From the NCBI GenBank assembly GCA_023430945.1, contig JAEYYE010000214.1:1-8326 (forward strand): a stretch of DNA of 8,326 bases. Reading direction: 5' to 3'. Shown here piece after piece: positions 1 through 7,098 of this stretch. Source of the DNA: Bacteroidota bacterium (lineage in GTDB: Bacteria > Bacteroidota > Bacteroidia > Flavobacteriales_F > PHOS-HE28). The notes beneath the pieces are model-generated. The model was not told the DNA's origin, made no database searches, and worked only from the letters and a program-made list of their open reading frames with translations. Position 1 is the first letter of the stretch. Every line of letters begins with the position of its first letter. The translations under genes and the position numbers were made by a program.

Positions 1-1
1 A

Positions 2-1891
2 TCAAGCCTCTTCCTTGATGCGCAAGCCAAGTTCTTCCAACTGCTCCTCATCGATCCGGCTGGGCGCATCGATCATGGTGTCGCGCCCGGCATTGTTCTT
101 CGGAAAGGCGATGAATTCACGGATATCCGTACGATGGCCGAAGAGCGAGACCCAGCGATCGAAACCGAACGCGCAGCCACCGTGCGGCGGAGCTCCGTAT
201 TCGAACGCATCCATTAGGAAACCGAATTTGTAACGCGCATCCTGATCGGTGAAGCCGAGCACGCGGAACATCGCTTCCTGCATTTTCCGATCGTGTATGC
301 GGATGCTCCCACCGCCGATCTCGGTGCCATTGATCACCAGGTCGTAGGCGTTCGCCTTCACACTTCCCGGATCGCTTTCAAGTTTGTGCTCATCCTCCGG
401 CTTCGGGGCTGTGAACGGGTGATGCATCGCATGCCAGCGGCCGCTTTCCTCATCGCGTTCGAGCAACGGAAAATCCACCACCCAAAGTGGCTTGAAGATC
501 TTCGGATCGCGGAGACCGAGTTGATCGGCGAGATGAAGGCGCAACTCGTTCAACTGCTTCCGCACCTTATCGGCCGGGCCGGCCATGATGCAGAGCAGAT
601 CGCCCAATTGCATGTGCGCAGCTTCAGCCCATTTCATCAATTGTTCCGGTGGATAGAATTTATCCACGGTGCTCTTCAGTCCTTCACCTGTCCACTTCAG
701 GAAAACGATCCCGGACCCCCCGATCTGCGGACGTTTCACGAAGTCGATCAATGCATCGGTCTGCTTCCTGCTCCAACTCGCGCAGCCTTCAGCATTTATA
801 CCGATCACTAATTCCGCTTCATCGAACAACTTGAAACCAAGGCCACGCACGAGATCGGGAATGCCCGTTCCACCGTTCTCCAACGCCGGAGCGTTCATGC
901 GGCTTTCGGTCGATGTTGCTGATAGTGCAGGATCGAATGGATCGGTGGATGTCTTCATCAATGGCTGCGGATCGGCCAAGGGTGCTGGTACCGATCCCAA
1001 CTCAACGAACTTCATCCCGAAACGCAGATCGGGCTTGTCGCTTCCGTACCAACGCATCGCATCATCGTACGCCATGCGCAGGAACGGTTCGTGGAATTCT
1101 TCGCCGAGGATCTTCTTGAACAGATGCTTCGCCAAGCCTTCGAACGTATCAAGCACGTCGTCCCTTTCCACGAACGCCATCTCGCAATCGATCTGCGTGA
1201 ATTCCGGTTGACGATCGGCGCGCAGATCCTCATCTCGAAAACACTTCACGATCTGGAAATATCGATCGAAACCGGCCACCATCAGCAGTTGCTTGAACGT
1301 TTGCGGACTTTGCGGCAGTGCGTAGAATTCACCCGCATTCATCCGGCTCGGCACGATGAAATCGCGCGCACCTTCGGGAGTGCTCTTGATCAACACCGGT
1401 GTTTCCACTTCCAGAAAATGTTGTGCGCTCAGGTAATTGCGCACTTCGATCGCCATGCGGTGGCGCAATTCCATGTTGTTGCGCACAACGTTCCTGCGAA
1501 GATCCAGGTAGCGGTATTTCATCCGCAATTCGTCGCCACCATCGGTCTCATCCTCGATCGTGAACGGCGGTGTCTTCGATCGGTTCAGGATCTTCAATCC
1601 GGTCACGATGATCTCGATCTCGCCTGTCGGGATATTCGCGTTCCTGCTCTCTCGCTCCTTCACTTTTCCTTCAACCTGCACCACGAATTCCCGGCCCAGT
1701 GAATTCGCCTGTTCGCAAAGTGCGGCATCGCGTTCCATGTTGAAGGAAAGCTGCGTGATGCCGAACCGATCGCGCAGATCCACGAAGGTCATTCCACCCA
1801 TGGCGCGTGTGCGCTGCACCCAGCCGGCCAGCGTAACCTGTTCTCCAGCGTGCGAAAGTCGAAGCTCACCACATGTATGCGTGCGGAACAT
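2..1891 (-). CDS. aspS: Aspartyl-tRNA synthetase (class IIb), with an internal insertion
   Basis: This enzyme charges tRNA-Asp with aspartate in the cytoplasm, using ATP. It is complete at 629 residues. The N-terminal OB-fold anticodon-binding domain covers about residues 1-105 ([11 protein letters not shown] at 24-34). Class II motif 1 lies near 156-167 (FLEVETPVL), the amino-acid/ATP site at 194-236 ([10 protein letters not shown], then [18 protein letters not shown] as motif 2) and motif 3 at 571-586 (GCAFGFDRW). The GAD insertion domain occupies roughly 290-430. It contains an extra Pro/Ser/Thr/Ala-rich stretch at about 299-345 that ordinary bacterial AspRS lacks, so the protein is longer than the usual 580-590 residues. 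Residue 31 is Met, neither the Leu of discriminating nor the His of non-discriminating enzymes, so tRNA-Asn mischarging cannot be judged from here. The start is ATG at 1891 with no clear Shine-Dalgarno. The upstream lipoprotein gene ends 58 bp away on the same strand. Confidence 0.97.
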   Translation of the reverse strand: MFRTHTCGELRLSHAGEQVTLAGWVQRTRAMGGMTFVDLRDRFGITQLSFNMERDAALCEQANSLGREFVVQVEGKVKERESRNANIPTGEIEIIVTGLKILNRSKTPPFTIEDETDGGDELRMKYRYLDLRRNVVRNNMELRHRMAIEVRNYLSAQHFLEVETPVLIKSTPEGARDFIVPSRMNAGEFYALPQSPQTFKQLLMVAGFDRYFQIVKCFRDEDLRADRQPEFTQIDCEMAFVERDDVLDTFEGLAKHLFKKILGEEFHEPFLRMAYDDAMRWYGSDKPDLRFGMKFVELGSVPAPLADPQPLMKTSTDPFDPALSATSTESRMNAPALENGGTGIPDLVRGLGFKLFDEAELVIGINAEGCASWSRKQTDALIDFVKRPQIGGSGIVFLKWTGEGLKSTVDKFYPPEQLMKWAEAAHMQLGDLLCIMAGPADKVRKQLNELRLHLADQLGLRDPKIFKPLWVVDFPLLERDEESGRWHAMHHPFTAPKPEDEHKLESDPGSVKANAYDLVINGTEIGGGSIRIHDRKMQEAMFRVLGFTDQDARYKFGFLMDAFEYGAPPHGGCAFGFDRWVSLFGHRTDIREFIAFPKNNAGRDTMIDAPSRIDEEQLEELGLRIKEEA

Positions 1892-1949
1892 TGATCGGGA
1901 TCTTGGTGCGCGAAGTTACCGAGTTCCACTTCGCAGGAATGCCGGTCGG

Positions 1950-2354
1950 CTATTCCACCACGGTGAACGTGAGCGATCGGAAGATCACGTCGCCATCATT
2001 CTCGATCACGCTGAAATTCCACTTCTCAACGCCGGGCTGTGGCCGCGTGATGATCGTCTTGGTGAATTCGAATTCATCCGTACCCACGGGAAGGCTGTCC
2101 GTAACGGCTGCGGCAGCACCATCATAGCTTACGGAGACCTTGAAATGGTGCAGTGCCTGCGTTCCACGATCGATGGAAACACCAACACGAAGCGTATCCT
2201 GCACGGGAACAGTATCGCTTTGGAATACGAACCCACTGTCCGATCGGAACTGGATCGTGGGGTTCACCACCGGTTGCGTGTCATCATCATCCTTATCGCA
2301 TGAAGTGATCCCAAGAAGCAGCAACGTGGCGAACAATGGAATTGCGATGCGCAT
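1950..2354 (-). CDS. Small lipoprotein, probably exported to the cell surface
   Basis: This encodes a 134-residue protein of unknown function. Residues 1-18 form a lipoprotein signal peptide (hydrophobic LFATLLLLG), and the lipobox ITSC places the lipidated cysteine at 19. The next residues are D-K-D-D-D-D. In Bacteroidota a Lys/acidic cluster directly after the cysteine is the known lipoprotein export signal for transfer to the outer leaflet, so surface exposure is inferred. The remainder (30-134) alternates hydrophobic and polar residues, ends in FTVVE and looks like one beta-sandwich domain. I recognise no named family. The ATG at 2354 is chosen because it begins exactly at the signal peptide; the reading frame stays open further upstream, but that stretch has no membrane or domain character. 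The gene precedes aspS on the same strand (58 bp gap) and diverges from the secreted-protein gene at 2501. Confidence 0.8.
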   Translation of the reverse strand: MRIAIPLFATLLLLGITSCDKDDDDTQPVVNPTIQFRSDSGFVFQSDTVPVQDTLRVGVSIDRGTQALHHFKVSVSYDGAAAAVTDSLPVGTDEFEFTKTIITRPQPGVEKWNFSVIENDGDVIFRSLTFTVVE

Positions 2355-2371
2355 GGTAGTGAACGAATGCT

Positions 2372-2379
2372 CAAAAGTA
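2372..2379 (-). promoter_or_regulatory. Candidate Bacteroidota -7 box for the lipoprotein gene
   Basis: Read on the minus strand the octamer is TACTTTTG, an exact match to the Bacteroidota sigma-ABfr -7 consensus TAnnTTTG. It ends 17 bp upstream of the lipoprotein ATG (2354), which would give a short leader. I found no clear TTTG/TTG -33 element at the expected spacing, so this rests on one box alone. Confidence 0.4.
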
Positions 2380-2500
2380 CTTCTCCGGATCTGGAACTTT
2401 TTGCCTGGGATCAGCGAACCGGTCGTCTCAGGCAGAACGCTTCGGCACGCGCAGGCAGCTATATGACGCCTGCGAACGTCAATGTAAAAAATGATGTTCA

Positions 2501-3262
2501 ATGGAACGATATCTATTCACGATCTTGCTACTGATCGGTTCGATCGGCCCCGGATCGGCCTGCAGTTGCTTCGGCCCTGAAACATTCTGCGCCACGCTGG
2601 ATCCCCCATACGAAGAGCCCCAGTGGTGGACACCCGATATTGTGATCCTTGGGAAGAAGACCGCCCAGGAGGCACACGGCATGGACGTGGAAGTGCTTGA
2701 TGTGATAAGCGGCGATGTTGAAGCTGGCGATGTGCTGCGTGTGTGGGGCGATTGCGGCCTGCTCTGCCGCGTTTATCCTGATGCCTGGTCGATCGGCGAT
2801 ACCGTTGTCTGGGCATTGAAATTCACCGATCAAATGGGAAATGGTCTTTGCGGAAGTGAACTTGAGCAGGAAAACGATTACATGATCTCGATCTGCGGAA
2901 CATACTACCTGGATTTCGATCATGGCACTGTTTCAGGTCCGATCGCTGATGGTGTGAATGAATTGCCTTATGAGGACTTTGTCCAGATGACATCGACGTG
3001 TCTTGCGATGGCCCTGCCCGAAGTTCCTGATTATCCGTCGATCGACATTACGATCGATAGTGACCTGTTGATCGCGCGAGCAATCGGATCCCAAGGAGAG
3101 TTGCGCCATCAATTGCTGGACGTACAGGGGAAGATGCTGAGCATGGGTTCTTCGCACGGTCCCGAAGTGATCATACCGATCCAGGACCTTGCCGCAGGGA
3201 TTCATCTCCTTCGCATTGAATATGGCCGGCATTCGAGGATCAAGCGTGTGTTGATCCCTTGA
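2501..3262 (+). CDS. Secreted cysteine-rich protein, netrin/TIMP-like N-terminal domain plus T9SS sorting domain
   Basis: This encodes 253 residues. Residues 1-20 are a signal peptide (hydrophobic core YLFTILLLIGSI, then GSA). Cleavage after Ala20 would leave a mature protein starting Cys-Ser-Cys, followed by FGPETFC. That Cys1-x-Cys3 start plus a nearby FC is the pattern of TIMP/netrin (NTR) OB-fold domains. The later PDIVILGKK (46-53), the strands around 62-107 and paired cysteines fit such a domain. There are eight cysteines (21, 23, 30, 85, 89, 117, 132, 167), all before residue 170, suggesting disulfides. Residues about 180-253 resemble a type A T9SS C-terminal domain: LLDVQGKML, then DLAAGIHLLRIEYG, ending RIKRVLIP. 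The protein is thus probably exported through the outer membrane and released or anchored. Its ligand is unknown. A lipoprotein is less likely, because Gly at -3 is a poor lipobox. The start is ATG at 2501. The gene converges on the TetR gene with 15 bp between stops. Confidence 0.8.
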   Translation: MERYLFTILLLIGSIGPGSACSCFGPETFCATLDPPYEEPQWWTPDIVILGKKTAQEAHGMDVEVLDVISGDVEAGDVLRVWGDCGLLCRVYPDAWSIGDTVVWALKFTDQMGNGLCGSELEQENDYMISICGTYYLDFDHGTVSGPIADGVNELPYEDFVQMTSTCLAMALPEVPDYPSIDITIDSDLLIARAIGSQGELRHQLLDVQGKMLSMGSSHGPEVIIPIQDLAAGIHLLRIEYGRHSRIKRVLIP

Positions 3263-3277
3263 ATTTTTCCGATCGGC

Positions 3278-3811
3278 CTACGGGATGAACGGACGAAGAT
3301 GCATCCGCACCATTCCGATGTAATGTTCTATCCTGGAGGCAGGTCTGAGACTTTCAGCAACCGTCTCTGTAAGCCAGCCGCGTGATATAAGACTGATGCA
3401 ACCGATCAAGTGATCGATCTCTTCCGGTGAAAGTTCCATCAGCTCGCCGCTCGTGGAAAGATCGTGCAGCATCGATCGCAGTTCATTCATTCTCTTCCCC
3501 CGTGTTCTTTTCAAATGCACGCGCATTTTCGGTGAACGCTGGACCAGATGTGCCATGCTGAGCGGGAGACAACGGAACGCCAGTTGGTTCCTCATCACTT
3601 GGCGGAACCGATCGAGGAAGGAGTCGATGTTCTTCACCTGGCCTGGATCGGTGAGCGTGCGATCGTTCAGTTCACCAAGCTGTTGCGCAATGGCCACCAC
3701 GATATCCTCCTTCGTTGGAAAATAGTAGGTGATGTGCGAAGGCCGCATCCCGATCGAGGCTGCGATCTCCCGCACGCCCACATATTCGATCCCCTTCACA
3801 TACCCACACAC
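3278..3811 (-). CDS. TetR-family transcriptional regulator, N-terminally truncated
   Basis: This is a one-component repressor-type regulator. The recognisable part starts at KGIEYVGVREIAASIGM (residues 6-22) and continues RPSHITYYFPTKEDIV (23-38), which are helices 2-3 of the TetR DNA-binding domain and the lead into helix 4. Residues 45-177 form the helical ligand-binding/dimerisation part. What is missing is helix 1, the usual stretch of about 20-30 residues with an IL..A..LF pattern before the KG turn. The frame runs only to a TGA at 3824-3826, the best available start is GTG at 3811, and the codons 5' of Lys6 look like antisense cupin sequence. TetR proteins need helix 1 to pack the helix-turn-helix, so this copy may not bind DNA. 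It may be a pseudogene or an assembly artefact. It lies head to head with and overlaps the cupin gene, its likely original target. Confidence 0.65.
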   Translation of the reverse strand: MCGYVKGIEYVGVREIAASIGMRPSHITYYFPTKEDIVVAIAQQLGELNDRTLTDPGQVKNIDSFLDRFRQVMRNQLAFRCLPLSMAHLVQRSPKMRVHLKRTRGKRMNELRSMLHDLSTSGELMELSPEEIDHLIGCISLISRGWLTETVAESLRPASRIEHYIGMVRMHLRPFIP

Positions 3812-4340
3812 GATCGAAAATGGTCACGGCGAGCAACTCACATTCGTGCGCCTGATCGATGATGGCAAAGGAGGAACGTTGGAAGTGGAGAATCTTGTTC
3901 AGCCAGGCTCCGGCCCGCCGATGCACGTTCATTTCAAGCAGGCCGAAAGTTTGACCGTGATCGAGGGAAGGATCGGCGTCCAGGTACAAGGCCAGCAGCC
4001 TACCGAACATGGTCCCGGGGAAACGGTCACCTTTGAAGCTGGTGTGGCCCACCGGTTCTGGAACGCAGGCAAAACGCCGTTGAAGTGCAAGGGCTGGGTG
4101 GCCCCGGCGAACAATCTGGAATACTTCCTTACGGAGATCTATCGCAGCACGCGCGAGAATTCGAAGCCACGTCCGCAGGAATTCGATGGGGCATTTCTGT
4201 TGAAGCGCTATCGATCGGAATTCGACATGACCGAGATTCCCGGCTTTGTGAAGAAGGTGATCTTCCCGACCACGATCTTCTTCGGAAAACTTTCCGGGAA
4301 GCATAAGAAGTACGCCGACGCTCCCGAGCCTGTGCTATGA
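3732..4340 (+). CDS. Cupin-domain protein, native start apparently lost
   Basis: The clear homology runs from YPHTIENGHGE (codons from about 3801) to the stop, about 179 residues. The first cupin motif is PGSGPPMHVHFKQAESLTVIEG, with the metal-binding His-x-His pair and Glu. The second is PGETVTFEAGVAHRFWNAG, with its His near 4050. The fold is a single beta-barrel, cytoplasmic, with no signal peptide. The substrate cannot be named; the tail after the barrel (EYFLTEIYRS to the stop) is helical. There is no ATG, GTG or TTG in frame close to Tyr at 3801. The nearest ATG is at 3732 (GTG just before it at 3729), and using it would add 23 residues that are simply the antisense of the TetR helix-turn-helix. 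The coordinates given are therefore the open frame, and the true N-terminus is uncertain. A DUF4345-like gene follows after 108 bp. Confidence 0.7.
   Translation: MCEGRIPIEAAISRTPTYSIPFTYPHTIENGHGEQLTFVRLIDDGKGGTLEVENLVQPGSGPPMHVHFKQAESLTVIEGRIGVQVQGQQPTEHGPGETVTFEAGVAHRFWNAGKTPLKCKGWVAPANNLEYFLTEIYRSTRENSKPRPQEFDGAFLLKRYRSEFDMTEIPGFVKKVIFPTTIFFGKLSGKHKKYADAPEPVL
3794..3803. other. Probable deletion or assembly seam between the TetR and cupin genes
   Basis: To the left of this point the minus strand encodes TetR residues that match the family down to the KG turn preceding helix 2. To the right the plus strand encodes cupin residues from a typical near-N-terminal YPHTIENG. Both genes stop resembling their families within about 10 bp of each other. 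No promoter or start codon for either lies between, as would be expected for a normal divergent pair. The bases here are simple and C/A-rich (ttcacatacccacacac), which could have supplied microhomology. Confidence 0.5.
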
Positions 4341-4448
4341 TCTCCGCACCGGTCGATCGAATGAAGATGGATCGCACTTCTTGATCTGCATCAATGGTGG
4401 CTGGCTGGTGAAGTCGAGAGTTTTGCGGCATCAAAAAAACTCGGCAAC

Positions 4449-4874
4449 ATGGCGAACAAATGGATCAAGATCGGAAGTGGCCTCGTGATCGGTATCAGCG
4501 GCCTCGGAATTCTAAGCGTGAGCGCACAAGCGATGCTCGACCCTCAAAGTGTGATGGACCTGGTGCAGGTGGAACTGGAGAACAACGACGCGTACAGTTC
4601 CATCCGCGGCGTATTTGGCGGGGTGGGTTTCACCCTGCTTGCTGTTTTCAGCTGGCTTGTGCGTAAGGATAGGACCGCGGCGCTCGGTTTTATCGCCCTC
4701 TTCTGGGGCATGTACGCCATATCGCGCATGATCACGATCGCCAGCGAAGGTGCGCTGGGTGATTTCGGCAGCCAATGGCTGGTGATCGAAAGCACGTTGT
4801 GCGTGCTGGCGCTGGGCATGTTCGCTGCGGAACGATCGAAAGTGCGGAACCAGCGGTTCGCAATGGTCCACTGA
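4449..4874 (+). CDS. DUF4345-like small integral membrane protein
   Basis: This encodes 141 residues with four predicted membrane helices, at about 8-29, 54-71, 76-97 and 108-126. Acidic and polar loops lie between the first and second (DPQSVMDLVQVELENNDAYSS). The conserved-looking SIRGVFGGVG at 51-60, followed by FTLLAVFSWLVR and then RTAALGFIALFWGMYAISR, is the pattern I associate with the DUF4345 family of uncharacterised inner-membrane proteins. No enzymatic motif is visible. The C-terminus is short and basic (ERSKVRNQR), probably cytoplasmic. The ATG at 4449 is used because it directly precedes the first helix; no strong Shine-Dalgarno is present. It lies on the same strand as the cupin (108 bp gap), so it may belong to the same TetR-controlled unit, and it converges on the PPK2 gene with 45 bp between stops. 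Confidence 0.75.
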   Translation: MANKWIKIGSGLVIGISGLGILSVSAQAMLDPQSVMDLVQVELENNDAYSSIRGVFGGVGFTLLAVFSWLVRKDRTAALGFIALFWGMYAISRMITIASEGALGDFGSQWLVIESTLCVLALGMFAAERSKVRNQRFAMVH

Positions 4875-4881
4875 TCGGTCT

Positions 4882-4916
4882 GAGGCCGGAGCAGCATGAT
4901 GGCATGTTCCGGCCTT
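4882..4916. terminator. Hairpin between convergent genes, possible bidirectional terminator
   Basis: The arms AGGCCGGA (4883-4890) and TCCGGCCT (4908-4915) are perfectly complementary over 8 bp, with a G-T pair extending them. The 17-nt loop contains two CATG tetramers that can also pair. The hairpin fills most of the 45-bp gap between the stops of the DUF4345-like gene and the PPK2 gene. Neither side has a good T-run, so intrinsic termination is only a possibility. Confidence 0.5.
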
Positions 4917-4919
4917 CGA

Positions 4920-5804
4920 TCACATCTTCACGAGTTGCTCCCGGATGTTCTTCAACGAATCTCTCGTCACATCATCCAGCGCGGGATATGTCAGATCCAT
5001 TTCCTCCAACTTCAGGCGAAGCGATCTCCCGACCATCGCACGGCTCTCCCATTGTTCATCCGCAGGAATAATGTACCATGGCGCATGTGGCGCAGCCGTG
5101 GCGCCGATCGCTTTTTCATAGGCCTGCATGTACCTGTCCCAATGTTCGAGTTCCTTGATATCATTGGCACTGAACTTCCAGTTCTTCTCGGGATCATCGA
5201 TCCGTTCGAGGAAGCGCTTCTTCTGTTCATCCTTGTTCATATAGAGGAAGAACTTCATGATCACGGTACCGCTGTCGGCGAGGTGCTTTTCAAATTCGCG
5301 GATCGCGCGGTAACGACCTTCCCAGAAAACCTCGGTAATGTCGCTTTCGCTTGTGATACCTGGTAGATCTTGATCGATGATGAACTTCTGATGCACGCGC
5401 GTGACCATCACTTCTTCATAATGCGATCGATTGTGGATGCCGATGTGGCCTTTCGGCGGCATGGCGATCGCATGGCGCCATAAGAAGTCATGGCTGCGTT
5501 CCAACGTGCTTGGCGCCTTGAAACTGGTGACATGCACCCCCTGCGGGTTCACGCCGCTCATCACATGCTTGATGCAGCTGTCCTTTCCAGCGGCATCCAT
5601 GGCTTGAAAGACGAGTAACAAAGCGAATTTTCCCGAAGCGTAGAAGATCTCCTGAAATTTCGCGATCGCTTTCTTATCTTCTTCGAGTTGTGCCTTCAAC
5701 TCCTTTTTCTCCTGGTTCTCTGGAAGATCTGAAAGGTGATCTTTCAACTTGAAAGATCGATGTTCGGTGATCGCAAAGCGTGGGTCCAGGAGTGTGTCCT
5801 TCAT
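4920..5804 (-). CDS. ppk2: Polyphosphate kinase 2 (PPK2 family)
   Basis: PPK2 enzymes transfer phosphate between inorganic polyphosphate and nucleotides, usually making NDPs or NTPs from polyphosphate in the cytoplasm. The protein has 294 residues from ATG 5804, the normal length for a one-domain PPK2. A P-loop-like Walker A motif FQAMDAAGKDS lies at residues 66-76, preceded by the strand KFALLLV. The second conserved block NRSHYEEVMVTRVH, at 125-138, is the Walker B-side motif. The lid region EGRYRAIREFE, with its conserved arginines, lies at 162-172. The DxxxRW-like C-terminal helices include NDIKELEHWDRY (214-225) and WYIIPADEQWESR (243-255). The overall pattern resembles class III PPK2, which can act on both AMP and ADP, but class cannot be fixed by eye. 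A TTG 18 bp upstream is less likely as start. The hppD terminator hairpin ends only 27 bp before the ATG. Confidence 0.93.
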   Translation of the reverse strand: MKDTLLDPRFAITEHRSFKLKDHLSDLPENQEKKELKAQLEEDKKAIAKFQEIFYASGKFALLLVFQAMDAAGKDSCIKHVMSGVNPQGVHVTSFKAPSTLERSHDFLWRHAIAMPPKGHIGIHNRSHYEEVMVTRVHQKFIIDQDLPGITSESDITEVFWEGRYRAIREFEKHLADSGTVIMKFFLYMNKDEQKKRFLERIDDPEKNWKFSANDIKELEHWDRYMQAYEKAIGATAAPHAPWYIIPADEQWESRAMVGRSLRLKLEEMDLTYPALDDVTRDSLKNIREQLVKM

Positions 5805-5831
5805 AGTATGTTGAATGTACAATGAGAAAGA

Positions 5832-5859
5832 AGAAAGGCGCCGAATTGGGCGCCTTTCT
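5832..5859 (-). terminator. Intrinsic terminator after hppD
   Basis: The arms AGAAAGGCGCC (5832-5842) and GGCGCCTTTCT (5849-5859) are a perfect 11-bp inverted repeat with a 6-nt loop, GAATTG. On the minus strand the stem runs into a pyrimidine-rich tail (TTTCTTCTTTCTCATT). It sits 21 bp past the hppD stop and 27 bp before the ppk2 ATG, so it should separate the two genes or lower readthrough. Confidence 0.85.
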
Positions 5860-5880
5860 ATCTATCGGTAATAAGACTCT

Positions 5881-7017
5881 TTACAAGGTCCCGCGCGCTT
5901 CCTGCTCCCGCTCGATCGCTTCGAACAAGGCCTTGAAGTTGCCCTTGCCGAAGCTCTTTGCACCCTTGCGCTGGATGATCTCGAAGAACATCGTCGGGCG
6001 GTCTTCAACAGGCTTGCTGAAGAGCTGAAGGAGATAACCTTCATCGTCGCGATCGACAAGGATCCCCAATTCGGAAAGTGGCGCAAGATCTTCATCGATC
6101 TTGCCCACGCGATCCAACAAGCCTTCGTAATAGGTTGTTGGCACCTTGAGGAATTCCACTCCTCGGCTCATCAGCTCACGCACGGTCTTTACGATGTCGT
6201 CTGTCGCGACCGCGATGTGCTGTACACCGGGGCCATTGTAGAAGTCGAGGTATTCCTCCACCTGGCTCTTCTTCTTGCCTTCGGCCGGCTCGTTGATCGG
6301 GAATTTGATGCGGCCATTGCCGTTGCTCATCACCTTGCTCATCAAGGCGCTGTACTCGGTGCTGATGTCCTTGTCATCGAAGCTGAGCAGGTTCGCGAAA
6401 CCCATCACGTTCGCGTAGAAATCGACCCACTTGTTCATCTCGCCCCAACCCACGTTGCCCACCATGTGATCGATGTACTTCAGGCCGGTCGGCGGAGGAT
6501 TGTAGGTACTCTTCCAAGGCTTGTAACCGGGCAGGAATGTGCCGCTGTAGTTCTTGCGCTCCACGAAAATGTGCACGGTCTCGCCATACGTGTAGATGCC
6601 GCTACGGACCACCTCGCCATGTTCGTCCTTCTCAACGGTGGGCTCCATGAAGCTGCGAGCGCCGCGTTTGGTGGTTTCCTCATATGCCTTCCGCGCATCA
6701 TCCACCCACAGCGCGATCACCTTCACACCATCGCCATGAAGGCGCAGATGATCATTGATCGGATGGTCCTTGGTCAGTGGCGTTGTAAGTACCAGGCGGA
6801 TCTTGTCCTGCGCCAGCACATAGCTCGCACGATCCTTCACGCCGGTCTCGAGGCCCGCATAGGCGAGGCTTTGGAAGCCGAAGGCCGTCTTGTAATAATG
6901 GGCGCTTTGCTTCGCGTTGCCAACATAAAGTTCAACGTAATCGGTACCGAGAAGCGGCAGGAAATCCTGTGCTTCGGGGATGATCTTTTCCAATTGGGGG
7001 GATGCTGTGGTAGCCAT
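5881..7017 (-). CDS. hppD: 4-Hydroxyphenylpyruvate dioxygenase
   Basis: HppD is an Fe(II)-dependent, O2-using enzyme that converts 4-hydroxyphenylpyruvate to homogentisate, the second step of tyrosine degradation. The protein has 378 residues from ATG 7017, normal for the family. It has two vicinal-oxygen-chelate domains: the N-terminal one at about 25-155 ([16 protein letters not shown]) and the catalytic one at about 175-360. The iron ligands are visible as His184 (YIDHMVGNV), His267 ([12 protein letters not shown]) and Glu346 (FFEIIQRKG). The C-terminal helix motif [14 protein letters not shown] follows and closes the active site. The ATG is preferred over a TTG 45 bp upstream because homology begins after it and a purine-rich AAAGAGA precedes it by about 8 bp. 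An imperfect inverted repeat lies in the leader. The next gene upstream on this strand is hepT, then mntA, then hmgA, which codes for the next enzyme of the pathway. Confidence 0.97.
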   Translation of the reverse strand: MATTASPQLEKIIPEAQDFLPLLGTDYVELYVGNAKQSAHYYKTAFGFQSLAYAGLETGVKDRASYVLAQDKIRLVLTTPLTKDHPINDHLRLHGDGVKVIALWVDDARKAYEETTKRGARSFMEPTVEKDEHGEVVRSGIYTYGETVHIFVERKNYSGTFLPGYKPWKSTYNPPPTGLKYIDHMVGNVGWGEMNKWVDFYANVMGFANLLSFDDKDISTEYSALMSKVMSNGNGRIKFPINEPAEGKKKSQVEEYLDFYNGPGVQHIAVATDDIVKTVRELMSRGVEFLKVPTTYYEGLLDRVGKIDEDLAPLSELGILVDRDDEGYLLQLFSKPVEDRPTMFFEIIQRKGAKSFGKGNFKALFEAIEREQEARGTL

Positions 7018-7030
7018 GGCGATAGTCTCT

Positions 7031-7051
7031 TTCAATAGGGTATCCCTTGAA
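7031..7051. promoter_or_regulatory. Imperfect inverted repeat upstream of hppD, possible operator
   Basis: TTCAA (7031-7035) and TTGAA (7047-7051) flank GGG-TAT-CCC, giving a near-palindrome of 21 bp centred about 24 bp before the hppD ATG. The position suits a repressor site or a leader hairpin. No regulator gene is adjacent and no -7 consensus box could be placed confidently. Confidence 0.3.
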
Positions 7052-7054
7052 TAC

Positions 7055-7076
7055 AAGCCCAAAGTTCGGGCTTTTT
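7055..7076. terminator. Short hairpin downstream of hepT with a T-run on the plus strand
   Basis: AAGCCC (7055-7060) pairs with GGGCTT (7068-7073) around a 7-nt loop and is followed on the plus strand by a T-run (7072-7076). For the minus-strand gene hepT, which ends 23 bp away, the tail after the stem is GTATTC, a weak terminator at best. The T-run suits plus-strand transcription, but no plus-strand gene is present. Confidence 0.35.
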
Positions 7077-7098
7077 CGGCGTAATGGGATGATGGAGG

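Noticed and set aside
293..811. Long plus-strand open frames opposite aspS (also 669-1211, 1091-1702 and 1560-2303)
   Set aside because: They are antisense to well-supported AspRS sequence, show no domain, and owe their openness to the codon bias of the real gene.
2355..2501. N-terminal extension of the lipoprotein by 49 residues
   Set aside because: It would bury the lipoprotein signal peptide internally; the ATG at 2354 fits the signal peptide exactly.
3672..4304. Minus-strand open frame across the cupin
   Set aside because: It mirrors cupin codons and overlaps the TetR frame, and has no family features.
4418..4442. GAGTTTT/AAAACTC inverted repeat before the DUF4345-like start
   Set aside because: Only 7 A/T-rich pairs, next to the ATG; too weak and badly placed for a terminator, with no riboswitch features.
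6217..7038. 273-codon plus-strand open frame opposite hppD
   Set aside because: The minus strand carries a complete HppD with all iron ligands; the antisense translation has no recognisable motif.
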